Of a stretch of 64,000 nucleotides of DNA, positions 51,026-59,035 are shown one piece after another. The notes under the pieces were generated by a model, which was not told the DNA's origin, searched no databases, and worked only from the letters and a program-made list of their open reading frames with translations. The translations under genes and the position numbers were made by a program. Position 1 is the stretch's first letter, and each line of letters begins with the position of its first letter. Origin of the DNA: JABDFW01 sp035550215 (GTDB lineage: Bacteria; Bacteroidota; Bacteroidia; Chitinophagales; Chitinophagaceae); NCBI GenBank assembly GCA_035550215.1, contig DASZPM010000003.1:1-64000 (forward strand), in the 5' to 3' direction.

Positions 51026-52060
51026 ATGCCTGCCGAAAAACGCAACAACCACAATACTTCCCGCAGGGAATTTTTAGTAAAAGGATCAATGGCCTCAGTG
51101 GCATTGCTGCTGGCTGGTTCATCAAATTGGGCTAAATCTTTTCCAGGGTTTATTGAAGGCAAACCAAACTCAAAAATTGCCGGGGTACAAATTGGTGTGA
51201 TAACCTACTCATACCGCAGCATGCCCGGCGACCTTGCACAAATACTAAAATATATTGTTGAAAGCGGTATAAGCGCTACGGAACTGATGGGCGACGCCGT
51301 GGAAGACTATGCCGGTAAGCCGGCTAACCCGGTTAAATTTCCGCCATTTGTACCGGGCCAGCAAAGGCCCAAACTTACCGATGAACAGAAAAAGCAGTTG
51401 GCCGATTACCAAAAGCAGGTAGCTGACTGGCGCGCAACTGTATCAATGAACAAGTTTAAAGAGGTAAAAAAGATGTTTAACAAGGCTGGCGTAACTATTT
51501 ATGCCTTTAAGCCCAATGCGTTAGGCACAAACAATACGGATGCGGAAATTGAATATGCCCTGGAAGCAGGTAAGGCGCTTGGCGCAACATCGGTTACCGT
51601 TGAGTTGCCGACCGACCCAAAACAAAGCCAGCGCTTGGGTGATTTGGCGGCCAAACATAAAATGTATATTGGCTACCATGCGCACCTGCAGGCGACAGAT
51701 ACCGGCTGGGATACCGCCTTAAGCCAGTCGCCATATAACTCAATGAACCTTGACTGCGGCCATTATATTGCAGCCGGTGGTAACAATACGAAAGAAACCC
51801 TGCTGGCGCTGATTGAAGCAAAGCACGACCGTATTACCAGTATGCACCTGAAAGACCGCAAAACAAAAGCCAACGGTGGCGCCAATATGCCATGGGGGCA
51901 GGGTGATACCCCGATAAAAGAAATACTTACGCTGTTAAAAGATAAAAAGTATAAGTTTCCCGCAACCATTGAATTAGAATATGATATTCCTGCCAGCTCA
52001 GATGCTGTGGCTGAGACAAAGAAATGTTTTGAGTACGCTAAAGCGGCGTTGGAAGCGTAG
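51026..52060 (+). CDS. Tat-exported sugar phosphate isomerase/epimerase-like protein
   Basis: This is a 344-residue TIM-barrel protein of the AP endonuclease 2/xylose isomerase-like family. A Tat signal is present: TSRREFLVKGSMASVALLLA (about residues 11-30). The start at MPAEKRNNHN was chosen for that reason. The barrel shows IGVITYSYRSMP, then TELMGDAVED, YAFKPNALGTNN, IGYHAHLQ and NLDCGHYIAAGGN, plus ITSMHLKDRK, giving the expected His/Asp/Glu metal ligands near the barrel mouth. Exported members are widespread in Bacteroidota and Planctomycetota, often near Gfo/Idh/MocA proteins such as the one at 17123. The substrate is unknown. Confidence 0.88.
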   Translation: MPAEKRNNHNTSRREFLVKGSMASVALLLAGSSNWAKSFPGFIEGKPNSKIAGVQIGVITYSYRSMPGDLAQILKYIVESGISATELMGDAVEDYAGKPANPVKFPPFVPGQQRPKLTDEQKKQLADYQKQVADWRATVSMNKFKEVKKMFNKAGVTIYAFKPNALGTNNTDAEIEYALEAGKALGATSVTVELPTDPKQSQRLGDLAAKHKMYIGYHAHLQATDTGWDTALSQSPYNSMNLDCGHYIAAGGNNTKETLLALIEAKHDRITSMHLKDRKTKANGGANMPWGQGDTPIKEILTLLKDKKYKFPATIELEYDIPASSDAVAETKKCFEYAKAALEA

Positions 52061-52078
52061 CATTAGCTTACTAAATGC

Positions 52079-52115
52079 AAAAGAGGCATGCAATTTTGCA
52101 CGCCTCTTTTGTTTT
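52079..52115 (+). terminator. Terminator after the isomerase-like gene
   Basis: AAAAGAGGC pairs with GCCTCTTTT, and TGCAA/TTGCA extends the stem inside; GTTTT follows. It sits between convergent genes and may serve both. Confidence 0.85.
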
Positions 52116-52129
52116 AACAGCCCCCGGCG

Positions 52130-52993
52130 CTAAGTACCCAGCTTTTTTACTTTTATTAACTGGCCAACCAGGTAAAGCAGGATACCCCAGACTACTGCTA
52201 TAATGGAATAGGCCATTAACTCAAGCCAGATGGGTGAGCGTCCCCTGCGCGCAAAAAGGGTCCTTTTATCAAAAGTGGAAACATAGTTTACGGCTTTGCC
52301 CCAGGGCACTATTTTTTCTGATGTTACATTTCCGTAAGTATCGTCATCTTCAACTTTGGCAACCAGGGTTAAATTTCCTTTGCTGTCACCGGGCAAACTA
52401 TCTCTTTTAAAATCGGCGCTTATCATTCCCAACGAATCCGTGGTAAACGTTGGTGATTCATTTACATTCAAATCTCCGCCCAGCCTTTTTATAGCAACCT
52501 TCATATCCACTCCTTTTACAGGTACCCATACGCTGTCTTTTAACGCTAACAGGGTTGCCACAATTTTTCTTTCATCCGCGGTATCAATTTTTATCTTCGC
52601 CTTTGTAACATCTGCCTCACCCTGCGTTGCATCATATTGCTTTGATGCTTCTGACACAACAAAAAAACTTTGCTGCGAAGATTTCATCCACTCATCTTTT
52701 GCTGAAGGCGGAATAAATAACACGGCAATTCCCTTATCGTTGGTTATGCCTTTGCCCAGCAAGTGTTCAGGACTTTGGGCGGTAATATAAAAGCTAAGAT
52801 GAATACCGGGTACCATTTGAAATTTGCCGTCAATTTTTGCCTTGGTAATTGCCTTAAGGTATTGTATATGGTTATTGTTGTTATAATAGCCAAGGTTAAG
52901 AATGAGGTCAGCCTTTGCAGCCTGGGAGAATGATTTTATACAGGCAAAAACCACTAATGCGGTTGTTAAGGCTGTATGTTTAAAGTTTTTCAT
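52130..52993 (-). CDS. Periplasmic protein with C-terminal membrane anchor, last gene of the respiratory cluster
   Basis: I do not recognise a family. The start at MKNFKHTALTTALVVF (52993) gives 287 residues with a signal peptide ending near SFSQ. The mature part is strand-rich, with Ig-like units (HLSFYITAQSPEHLLGKGITNDKGIAVLFIPP; GMISADFKRDSLPGDSKGNLTLVAKV). One membrane helix near residues 255-278 (AYSIIAVVWGILLYLVGQLI) follows, with a short basic tail. It overlaps the NrfD gene by 14 nt, so it is translated with it. It may help assemble or anchor the FeS/NrfD complex. Confidence 0.75.
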   Translation of the reverse strand: MKNFKHTALTTALVVFACIKSFSQAAKADLILNLGYYNNNNHIQYLKAITKAKIDGKFQMVPGIHLSFYITAQSPEHLLGKGITNDKGIAVLFIPPSAKDEWMKSSQQSFFVVSEASKQYDATQGEADVTKAKIKIDTADERKIVATLLALKDSVWVPVKGVDMKVAIKRLGGDLNVNESPTFTTDSLGMISADFKRDSLPGDSKGNLTLVAKVEDDDTYGNVTSEKIVPWGKAVNYVSTFDKRTLFARRGRSPIWLELMAYSIIAVVWGILLYLVGQLIKVKKLGT

Positions 52994-54287
52994 GTTCTTC
53001 AATTTCAGTAATTGTTTCATGAATAGGAATGATGGGAAATATTCTTGCAAAAACAGTAATTATCAACAACACGCCTGCCAACGAACCCATGGAAATTGCC
53101 CATTCTTCAAGGCTTGGAAAATAATGGCGATAGTCTGCAGGCACATCACGCATAGGTAAAAATGGGTGCAGCAATGTTGGTGTAACAATTAAATATCTTT
53201 TAAACCACGAGCCCACTACCACTAATATGCCTGCAATAAAAGCGGGTAATGGTTTGCGCCCTTTTTTAAATACTAAAATCAAAATGGGCAAAATCATCGC
53301 CGTGGTTATGGCAAACCAAAACGCCGGGGCAAAATCGCCGGTAAACATGCCGGTTAAGTGGGCAACATCATCCTTCTTCATTTTAAATGCCGGCACCAAA
53401 AATTCGTTTATATTAAAATACATGTACAGTAATGCCAGCATTACTACTATTTTGCCCATCCTGTCAAAGTGGTCATTGGTAATATATTTTTCCAGGTGAT
53501 ATGCCTTGCGAAAAGCGAACATGGCTACCATTACACCGCCGGCGCCCACCAAAAATGCGCCTGAAATAAAATATGCGCCAAAGTTTGTGCTGTCCCATCC
53601 CGGCCGGTAAGTAGTGGCAAAAAGCCATGATGTTACGGTGTGTATGGCAAATGCAACAGGGATGATTGTAATACAAAGTATGTTGATGGCCTTATTGCTT
53701 ATTTTTATTTGTTCAGGTGTGTTCTTCCAGAAAGAGCCTAAAAACCTGTACAGCCAGCTAACAAATTTGTTTGCACCTTTTTTAAACTTAAGCAGGATAT
53801 TGAAATCGGGCAGCAGCGGGAAATACAACAGCAGCAGGCTGATGAAAAAGTAGGTGGTTATTACCACTACATCCCAAATAATGGGTGACTGCAGACGGCC
53901 GTGGGTAAACAGGTTATAAAACCTTTCAGGCCGGCCCATGTCAACTATTATTATAAGCGCTGCAAAGGTGATGGCTGATACAGCTATAATTTCCGCAATC
54001 CTCGTAAGGGGGGTACTCCAGTGTACATCGGTTAGCCGAAGTATGGCTGTTATCAGCGAGCCTACCAAACTTATTGCAACAAAAAACACAAAGTTTGATA
54101 TGTATATGCCCCAGGAGGCATAATCCCGCATGGCGGTAACAACCAACCCTTTTGATAACTGGTGTATGTAAGCTATTAAGCCTGCTATGCAAAAAAACAA
54201 TAAAGCGCCTACCCAAATTTTACCCTTAGCGCCAAATTTTTGCGGTAACAGGTCTTCAATTATTTTTTGTTCTGCTAAAGCTTCCAC
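52980..54287 (-). CDS. NrfD/PsrC-type quinone-interacting membrane subunit
   Basis: This is a 435-residue inner-membrane protein of about ten helices, from the NrfD/PsrC/DmsC-like family that exchanges electrons or protons with the quinone pool. Features include the early YASWGIYISNFVFFVAISLVGS, ADMGRPERF-type motif here VDMGRPERFYNLFTHGR, and the later GAGGVMVAMF. It is 18 nt after the 4Fe-4S gene, so the two proteins form the usual pair. No catalytic (molybdopterin or multiheme) subunit lies beside it. It may equally be part of an alternative complex III-like or sulfur-type assembly. Confidence 0.92.
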   Translation of the reverse strand: MEALAEQKIIEDLLPQKFGAKGKIWVGALLFFCIAGLIAYIHQLSKGLVVTAMRDYASWGIYISNFVFFVAISLVGSLITAILRLTDVHWSTPLTRIAEIIAVSAITFAALIIIVDMGRPERFYNLFTHGRLQSPIIWDVVVITTYFFISLLLLYFPLLPDFNILLKFKKGANKFVSWLYRFLGSFWKNTPEQIKISNKAINILCITIIPVAFAIHTVTSWLFATTYRPGWDSTNFGAYFISGAFLVGAGGVMVAMFAFRKAYHLEKYITNDHFDRMGKIVVMLALLYMYFNINEFLVPAFKMKKDDVAHLTGMFTGDFAPAFWFAITTAMILPILILVFKKGRKPLPAFIAGILVVVGSWFKRYLIVTPTLLHPFLPMRDVPADYRHYFPSLEEWAISMGSLAGVLLIITVFARIFPIIPIHETITEIEEHEKL

Positions 54288-54305
54288 AGTATAAAATTTA
54301 AAAGG

Positions 54306-55241
54306 TTAACTTTTTGTACCTGTGCTGGTACTGTCCTGCTCGTCAGGCTGAAAAGGAAAATCCCTGTTTACGGGCGGCAGGTAATATACACTTGGCTTGG
54401 TGCCAAGGTCTTCCATTAGCCTGTAACCGGCTTTATCCCTTATCAAATCGCTGAACCTAAAGGTTTCGCTCCCGTTGGTAACAGTATCTTCAATCATATC
54501 CCCAAAATGAAACACGCCGTTAGGGCAGGCTGATACACAGTGCGGCAACATACCTTTACGCGTCATATCAGCGCAAAAATCACATTTACCTACTGTGCCT
54601 TTTTTTTGCGGAATACTTGTTTCGCAACTGTATGGCTGGTCTGCAATTTCTTTTGGCAACCCCGGGTCTTCCCAATTGAATACCCTTGTTGAGTAAGGGC
54701 AGGCGGCCATACAAAACCTGCAGCCTATACAGCGGTTACTATCAATGAGCACGATACCATCCTGCCGCTTAAAAGTGGCATCTACCGGGCAAACCTTAAC
54801 ACAAGGCGGCTCATCGCAGTGCATACAGGTAGTAGGCTCCCAATAAGGGGCAGTATGCGCTGCGTCCTGCATGGGGTACACTTTTATCCAGTTTTGGCCG
54901 GGGTGCAAATCATGTGCATGGTTACACGCTGCCTGGCACCGCTTTAACTCCTTGCAGCGGGACAGGTCAATCACCATCACAAATTTTTTTCCCGGAATGC
55001 CAATGCGCGCTTCTTCGTTACTTACAGGGGGCAACTCGGGCACCGGTTTTAAAAAGGCTTCATCCACCTCTATAATTTCCCCGTCAACAGAAAGCAGTTT
55101 GACCATTTTGCCTGATGGCTTTACCATTCCTGTTTCCTCGGTCTCAAAAGGGTTTTTGCCTGATGAGCAGCCGGTAAGTGCGGCCCCGGCCAGTAATGTT
55201 GCCGCAATAAACTCACGCCGGGAAGTATCATTTGTATTCAT
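54306..55241 (-). CDS. Tat-exported 4Fe-4S ferredoxin-type lipoprotein subunit
   Basis: This is a 311-residue electron-transfer subunit of the NrfC/DmsB type. The N-terminus has both a Tat motif (SRREFIAATLL) and a lipobox (LTGC, Cys25), so it is folded before export and then lipid-anchored. A KLLSVDGEIIEVD segment (about 47-59) is shared with the small protein encoded just upstream. Cys clusters are CKELKRCQAAC, CMHCDEPPCVKVC, CIGCRFCMAAC and CDFC...CVSAC, enough for about four 4Fe-4S centres. It should pass electrons to or from NrfD. The start fits the twin-arginine signal. Confidence 0.93.
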   Translation of the reverse strand: MNTNDTSRREFIAATLLAGAALTGCSSGKNPFETEETGMVKPSGKMVKLLSVDGEIIEVDEAFLKPVPELPPVSNEEARIGIPGKKFVMVIDLSRCKELKRCQAACNHAHDLHPGQNWIKVYPMQDAAHTAPYWEPTTCMHCDEPPCVKVCPVDATFKRQDGIVLIDSNRCIGCRFCMAACPYSTRVFNWEDPGLPKEIADQPYSCETSIPQKKGTVGKCDFCADMTRKGMLPHCVSACPNGVFHFGDMIEDTVTNGSETFRFSDLIRDKAGYRLMEDLGTKPSVYYLPPVNRDFPFQPDEQDSTSTGTKS

Positions 55242-55260
55242 GATTCAACAGTATAAAGTG

Positions 55261-55530
55261 TCAGGACTTTTTAATCCAGTTTTGCAAATCTTCGTTGGAG
55301 ATTTTCTTCCGGACCAGTTTAATTTTTGAAGCGTCAACCTCAACAAGCCTTCCATCCCTTGATAATAGTTTCATTGTTTTATTTTCGGCTTCCGGCCCGC
55401 ATTCAATAACCGGTTTCTTTTTAGAAAATATATTCATTTTGAATAACGAAACCAGGGATAGTATGCCGATAGCGGCTAATACCTTCCTTCGCACTGACAC
55501 CTGGCCAGGCGTAATTTCTGTTTCTTGCAT
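55261..55530 (-). CDS. Small anchored protein sharing a motif with the FeS subunit
   Basis: From MQETEITPGQVSVRRKVLAA this is an 89-residue protein with an RR-containing N-terminal membrane helix (about 15-34). The C-terminal part reads MKLLSRDGRLVEVDASKIK. That segment matches KLLSVDGEIIEVD in the FeS subunit, encoded 19 nt downstream. I know no family for it. It may occupy the same binding site, or be a stand-alone version of the domain fused to the FeS protein. An in-frame upstream Met 27 codons away is less likely because it spoils the anchor. Confidence 0.75.
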   Translation of the reverse strand: MQETEITPGQVSVRRKVLAAIGILSLVSLFKMNIFSKKKPVIECGPEAENKTMKLLSRDGRLVEVDASKIKLVRKKISNEDLQNWIKKS

Positions 55531-55619
55531 AACACTAAGCTTGATGGTTATAAATGCACAGCGTAAAAACAACATGCAGTGTACCGCTGGCAAATTGTAC
55601 AGCCGGCACACTGGAATAT

Positions 55620-56042
55620 TTATTTTTTTAGTGTACGTATGTAGTCAACCAGGCTCCATATATCATCTGTGTCGGGAATTTTCTTTTTGAAGCTTGGCAT
55701 ATCATCACGTCCTTCAGATGTTTTGTAAAACAATGATCCATCGGTTTGAGACTGAAAATCTGCTTTTGTAAAATCCGGTGGTTGTGTTTTTAACTGTGCT
55801 GCCTTGCTGCCGTCGCCTAACCCTGTTTTGCCGTGGCATGATGAGCAATGCTGCTGCCAAAGCGCCTTGCCTGCTGAAATTGCATCGGCATTTGATGGCA
55901 CTGCGTTCTTCATGTTCTTGAAGTTATCAGGCACTACCCACGGCTTTGTTTGAATTGGCGGTTTAAAGGCTGATGTTGCAATAAACATGACTATTCCTGC
56001 TGCGATAATGAAACCTCCGGTTGAAAAGAGTTTAATTTTCAT
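55620..56042 (-). CDS. Periplasmic cytochrome c
   Basis: This is a 140-residue mono-heme cytochrome c. The N-terminus is a signal or anchor helix (about 7-25). Heme binding is CSSCHG (in LWQQHCSSCHGKTGLGDGSKA), and the axial Met is in DDMPSFKKKI near residue 117. The C-terminal DIWSLVDYIRTLKK helix is typical of class I cytochrome c. In this operon it could take electrons from the FeS/NrfD complex and pass them to an oxidase. Confidence 0.92.
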   Translation of the reverse strand: MKIKLFSTGGFIIAAGIVMFIATSAFKPPIQTKPWVVPDNFKNMKNAVPSNADAISAGKALWQQHCSSCHGKTGLGDGSKAAQLKTQPPDFTKADFQSQTDGSLFYKTSEGRDDMPSFKKKIPDTDDIWSLVDYIRTLKK

Positions 56043-56112
56043 GTTGATGGAATTTTATTGTTATAGATTTTTTTTGGTTACTGACATATTATTGATTGCT
56101 GCCGGTATCTTT

Positions 56113-56676
56113 TTATTTCTTCAGGTAAAAGGAAAACTCGGTTTCCATATTCGTCATGTCAACCTCTTCAGGGCTTTTGATGCCGTCAAAAACAAACAAG
56201 CCAAAAGCATCATTTTTTGTGTTGAGGTCAATGCATTCTTTTTCACCCTTTTTCCTGGTAAACAGAAGATACCTGCAATTTTTACAATCCATTATTTTTA
56301 ATTTGGGCCATAATTTTTTTATAGTGATGTGGTCATAGCGCATTTGAAAAAAGTAATCGTGCATTATGCCTTTGTACACAGTCGTGTCAACCTGCGCTTT
56401 TATTTTCTCCAGTTGTGCTGTATCAGCATAATAAAACACAGCCGCGGGCGAGTCAACAATTACCGTATCCTGGTAAGTGGCTGCCGGCTTTTTTATAAAC
56501 TTTGCCCTGCCTGCCACTGCTGAAGTGGAGTCTTTATGTTTGCCTGTCGCATTGTTGTTGCTGCAGGCAAACAATAAAACCGGTAACCATATTATAAGCA
56601 TTGTTATAACGCTATAACTGCCGCTCCTCCTCAATCCTTCAGCATGTTTTATTACTGCCATTTTCAATGCTGCCAT
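56113..56676 (-). CDS. Lipoprotein of unknown function
   Basis: This is a 187-residue protein with an N-terminal hydrophobic helix ending in LLFACSN (lipobox FAC at about 36-38). An internal Met start (MLIIWLPVLLFAC) would give a shorter, more standard lipoprotein signal. The rest is soluble, with CKNCRYLLFTRKKGEKECIDLN, giving a CxxC that might bind metal or form a disulfide. I do not recognise the family. It is 6 nt after the DUF5777 gene and in the same run as the cytochrome genes. Confidence 0.7.
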   Translation of the reverse strand: MAALKMAVIKHAEGLRRSGSYSVITMLIIWLPVLLFACSNNNATGKHKDSTSAVAGRAKFIKKPAATYQDTVIVDSPAAVFYYADTAQLEKIKAQVDTTVYKGIMHDYFFQMRYDHITIKKLWPKLKIMDCKNCRYLLFTRKKGEKECIDLNTKNDAFGLFVFDGIKSPEEVDMTNMETEFSFYLKK

Positions 56677-56682
56677 AACGGT

Positions 56683-57654
56683 TTAAAAGTTCCACAATCT
56701 TGTAATGTTAAACCCTATTACAAACTGGCCGCCACCCACCTTTGTGCCATCTGTTTTTGTGTACCCAAACGGCGCGTTTTTATTATAAAGGTTATTTTGT
56801 TGCGGGTTAAGCAAAGTATAATTGCCTGCAAAAAGCTGGAAGGTGTGACCGCTTGTATTAAACTCAAACCCAAAGGCTATATTGGGGGTTGGGTTATTTG
56901 TCGGATGCTTTGTAAGCGGCTGGTCATAGTCAACTATTATTGCAGTGCCGGGCGTAAGTTTAAACCTTGCGCCTACCGCCAGTGCAATATGGTCAAACTT
57001 CATGTCGGCAAACTTTACCTTGGCTGCACTGTCGTATTCAGTATAATAGCCGTTTACGGCGTTTTGGTGTGATACACTAATGGCTGCCTGCAGGGAAAAC
57101 TTTTCGCTGAACTTCCTGGCTACGATAAGTTGGTTAAAGTAAGATAGGCGGTCAGTTCCGTAAGTAAATAAAACTTTGTTGGGGTCTTTTCTTGTATCGT
57201 AGGCCATATCGCCATAATAAGTAACACTTACGGGATATTTGTGTTTGGTTTGTTTTAATATGGCGTATTTAACGCTGCCATCCCACAGCATTTTGGTTTT
57301 TGTAAGCCCTGTGCTTACATATAAATTATTAATGGGTGCATAATTAAACCCAAGGCGCATATTTGCCGAAGCAAACAAACCCCACAAGTCCTGTACGCCA
57401 TTTTGCACAGTGCCAAACCGGTGCATAATATCCAGCTCAAAAGTGCCTTTTACAGGTACCATCACCGTTTGGTCGTCAATAAGCCAAATGCTTTGAAAGG
57501 TATTTTTTACCGGTTTAAGTTTAGGCGCTGCTGTTGCTGCTGATGCATCTGCATTGTCCTGCGCTTTAACCGGCGCATGTGCAAAAACTGCAAGTACAGC
57601 CAGGCACAGTACTGGTATAAACCGGCGCTTTGGTATATTTATATATTGTTTCAT
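56683..57654 (-). CDS. DUF5777 family outer-membrane barrel protein
   Basis: The start MKQYINIPKRRFIPVLCLAV gives 323 residues, with a signal peptide ending near VKAQ. The mature region reads as a barrel with many Asn/Tyr-rich strands, including FELDIMHRFGTVQNG, LGFNYAPINNLYVSTGLTKTKM and GGGQFVIGFNITRLWNF at the end. The terminal Phe is the outer-membrane signature. This matches DUF5777 proteins found with YceI and cytochrome genes in Bacteroidota. The function is unknown; the context suggests respiration-linked envelope work. It is 22 nt downstream of the CX4CH gene. Confidence 0.85.
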   Translation of the reverse strand: MKQYINIPKRRFIPVLCLAVLAVFAHAPVKAQDNADASAATAAPKLKPVKNTFQSIWLIDDQTVMVPVKGTFELDIMHRFGTVQNGVQDLWGLFASANMRLGFNYAPINNLYVSTGLTKTKMLWDGSVKYAILKQTKHKYPVSVTYYGDMAYDTRKDPNKVLFTYGTDRLSYFNQLIVARKFSEKFSLQAAISVSHQNAVNGYYTEYDSAAKVKFADMKFDHIALAVGARFKLTPGTAIIVDYDQPLTKHPTNNPTPNIAFGFEFNTSGHTFQLFAGNYTLLNPQQNNLYNKNAPFGYTKTDGTKVGGGQFVIGFNITRLWNF

Positions 57655-57676
57655 TGTATAATTTTTTATAAGCACT

Positions 57677-58063
57677 TTAATTGTTGGGTGCCCCGTTTCT
57701 AATCCAGTCGTAAATCAGTTGAATATCTGCGGTTGAAGGAATATACTGCCCCATTTGCCCGTTAAGCATTTGGTATATGATGCTTTGATTGGGAACAATG
57801 GTATTAACAAACCCACCGTTTACAAGATTTTTATATGCTTCTGAAGAATCCATATATGGCTTCTGACTGCCGGGTACATGGCAACCGGATTTAGCACAGT
57901 TGGCGGCCAGTAAAGGAACAATCTGGGTGTTAAAACTTACTTTCTGCGGTGGTGTACTTGCTGATGTTACCGGGGGTGCAATAATATCTCTGTAACAACC
58001 GGTTATTGTTAAAAAAATTGCTATTACCGTACATAGCCCCGCCAGGAATATTATTTTTTTCAT
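57677..58063 (-). CDS. Small lipoprotein with a CX4CH heme-type site
   Basis: From MKKIIFLAGLCTVIAIFLTI this is a 128-residue lipoprotein (lipobox ITGC at about 20-23). It carries a single heme-like motif CAKSGCH, a CX4CH rather than CX2CH pattern, in LLAANCAKSGCHVPG. A Met (YQMLNGQMGQYIP) could be the distal ligand, and the end QLIYDWIRNGAPNN is like other planctomycete-type cytochrome c domains. CX4CH sites are known from some c-type cytochromes. Whether the heme maturation system here accepts it is not shown. Confidence 0.85.
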   Translation of the reverse strand: MKKIIFLAGLCTVIAIFLTITGCYRDIIAPPVTSASTPPQKVSFNTQIVPLLAANCAKSGCHVPGSQKPYMDSSEAYKNLVNGGFVNTIVPNQSIIYQMLNGQMGQYIPSTADIQLIYDWIRNGAPNN

Positions 58064-58077
58064 GGTAATTCTGTTTA

Positions 58078-58872
58078 TCACTTGTTGTTAAAGTTGACGT
58101 TTACCTGTATGTCAATGTTATCCCCTATGCTGGTACTGGCAACACCAAAGTCCCTGCAATTAAACGCGAATGACAGTTGCAGGCCGAAGACGCTATAGGT
58201 TGATGTGCCGATGGTTACAGAGTTTTTCTTAATGTATTTTAACTTGCCCACCAGGGATTCAGTTTTTGGTGCAGTTAAAAGACCCTGCCACGTTAAATTG
58301 AATGTTACTATATAATCAGTACTGTTAGGGTCAAACTCAACTTTGGTAGTTTGTATTTGTGCCAGGTTATTTACCATAAGGTTTTGCTGCCCGGGTATAA
58401 TTTTGACTGTGCCTAAGGCTGATATGTTACAGCCTGTGTCACGGCCGGGTTCACCTGTATTGGAGGTATTGATTTGCACGTAACCATTGAAGTAAGTTTT
58501 AGATGGGTCGTTTTCATAAAATGCCCATGAACTGTCTAATAATGGCTGGCCGGTTACTGAATACAATGTTTGTTGTGCTGGTGTAACATTTGATATGCCA
58601 AACCAGTTAAAGCGGCCTGTAAGCAGGCCCGCTGCGCCGAGGTAAGAGGTTGACCACAATACACTGGAGTGAACCTGGTCTAATTTCCATTCTGTAGTAT
58701 CACCTTTTGTCATATCCCCGGGAAGAAGAACATCAGTACCGTGCGTAATTACAACTACGTTTGACGCAGGTGCAGGGGGAACGACATCTTTATGTGTGCA
58801 ACTCACGATGTATCCCAAAACGCTTAAGGTAACTATCAGGATCATGAAGATTTTGTTGCTGAGCAGTTTCAT
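58078..58872 (-). CDS. YceI-like lipoprotein, first gene of the respiratory cluster
   Basis: The start at MKLLSNKIFMILIVTLSVLG yields a 264-residue lipoprotein with lipobox VSC near residue 25. The mature part has the YceI lipocalin-like fold: WKLDQVHSSVLWSTSY, then GLLTGRFNWFG and later VTFNLTWQG. YceI proteins bind isoprenoid-type lipids, including quinones in some cases, which suits a quinone-linked operon. It is 14 nt ahead of the CX4CH gene. Upstream in-frame Met codons would place its start across the promoter elements and are rejected. Confidence 0.87.
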   Translation of the reverse strand: MKLLSNKIFMILIVTLSVLGYIVSCTHKDVVPPAPASNVVVITHGTDVLLPGDMTKGDTTEWKLDQVHSSVLWSTSYLGAAGLLTGRFNWFGISNVTPAQQTLYSVTGQPLLDSSWAFYENDPSKTYFNGYVQINTSNTGEPGRDTGCNISALGTVKIIPGQQNLMVNNLAQIQTTKVEFDPNSTDYIVTFNLTWQGLLTAPKTESLVGKLKYIKKNSVTIGTSTYSVFGLQLSFAFNCRDFGVASTSIGDNIDIQVNVNFNNK

Positions 58873-58908
58873 AACGAAATTTTTAGATAATTGGTTAAAT
58901 TGACGGGT

Positions 58909-58975
58909 CAAAGCTATTTTCATATCAAAAAAACTTGTATGACTGTCATCATAGGTTACCGTGAGATTTGTCACA
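58909..58975 (-). promoter_or_regulatory. Promoter of the respiratory cluster with CRP/FNR-like palindrome
   Basis: The minus strand has a perfect -7 box TAGCTTTG at 58909-58916, 37 nt before the YceI start. Upstream, ATGACTGTCAT at 58939-58949 is an 11-bp palindrome about 40 bp before the likely transcription start. CGTGAGATTTGTCACA at 58960-58975 fits the TGTGA-N6-TCACA consensus in nine of ten half-site bases, about 63 bp before it. That is a normal place for a CRP/FNR-family activator. No such regulator is encoded in the window. Confidence 0.6.
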
Positions 58976-59035
58976 CTATTGTAAACCGGTGCGGAAGGTT
59001 ATAGGGAAATGGGAGTGAAACATGCGTACGGCCGG

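Noticed and set aside
52994..53050. Longer start for the anchored periplasmic protein
   Set aside because: Upstream Met codons lie inside the NrfD gene and would put extra residues before an intact signal peptide.
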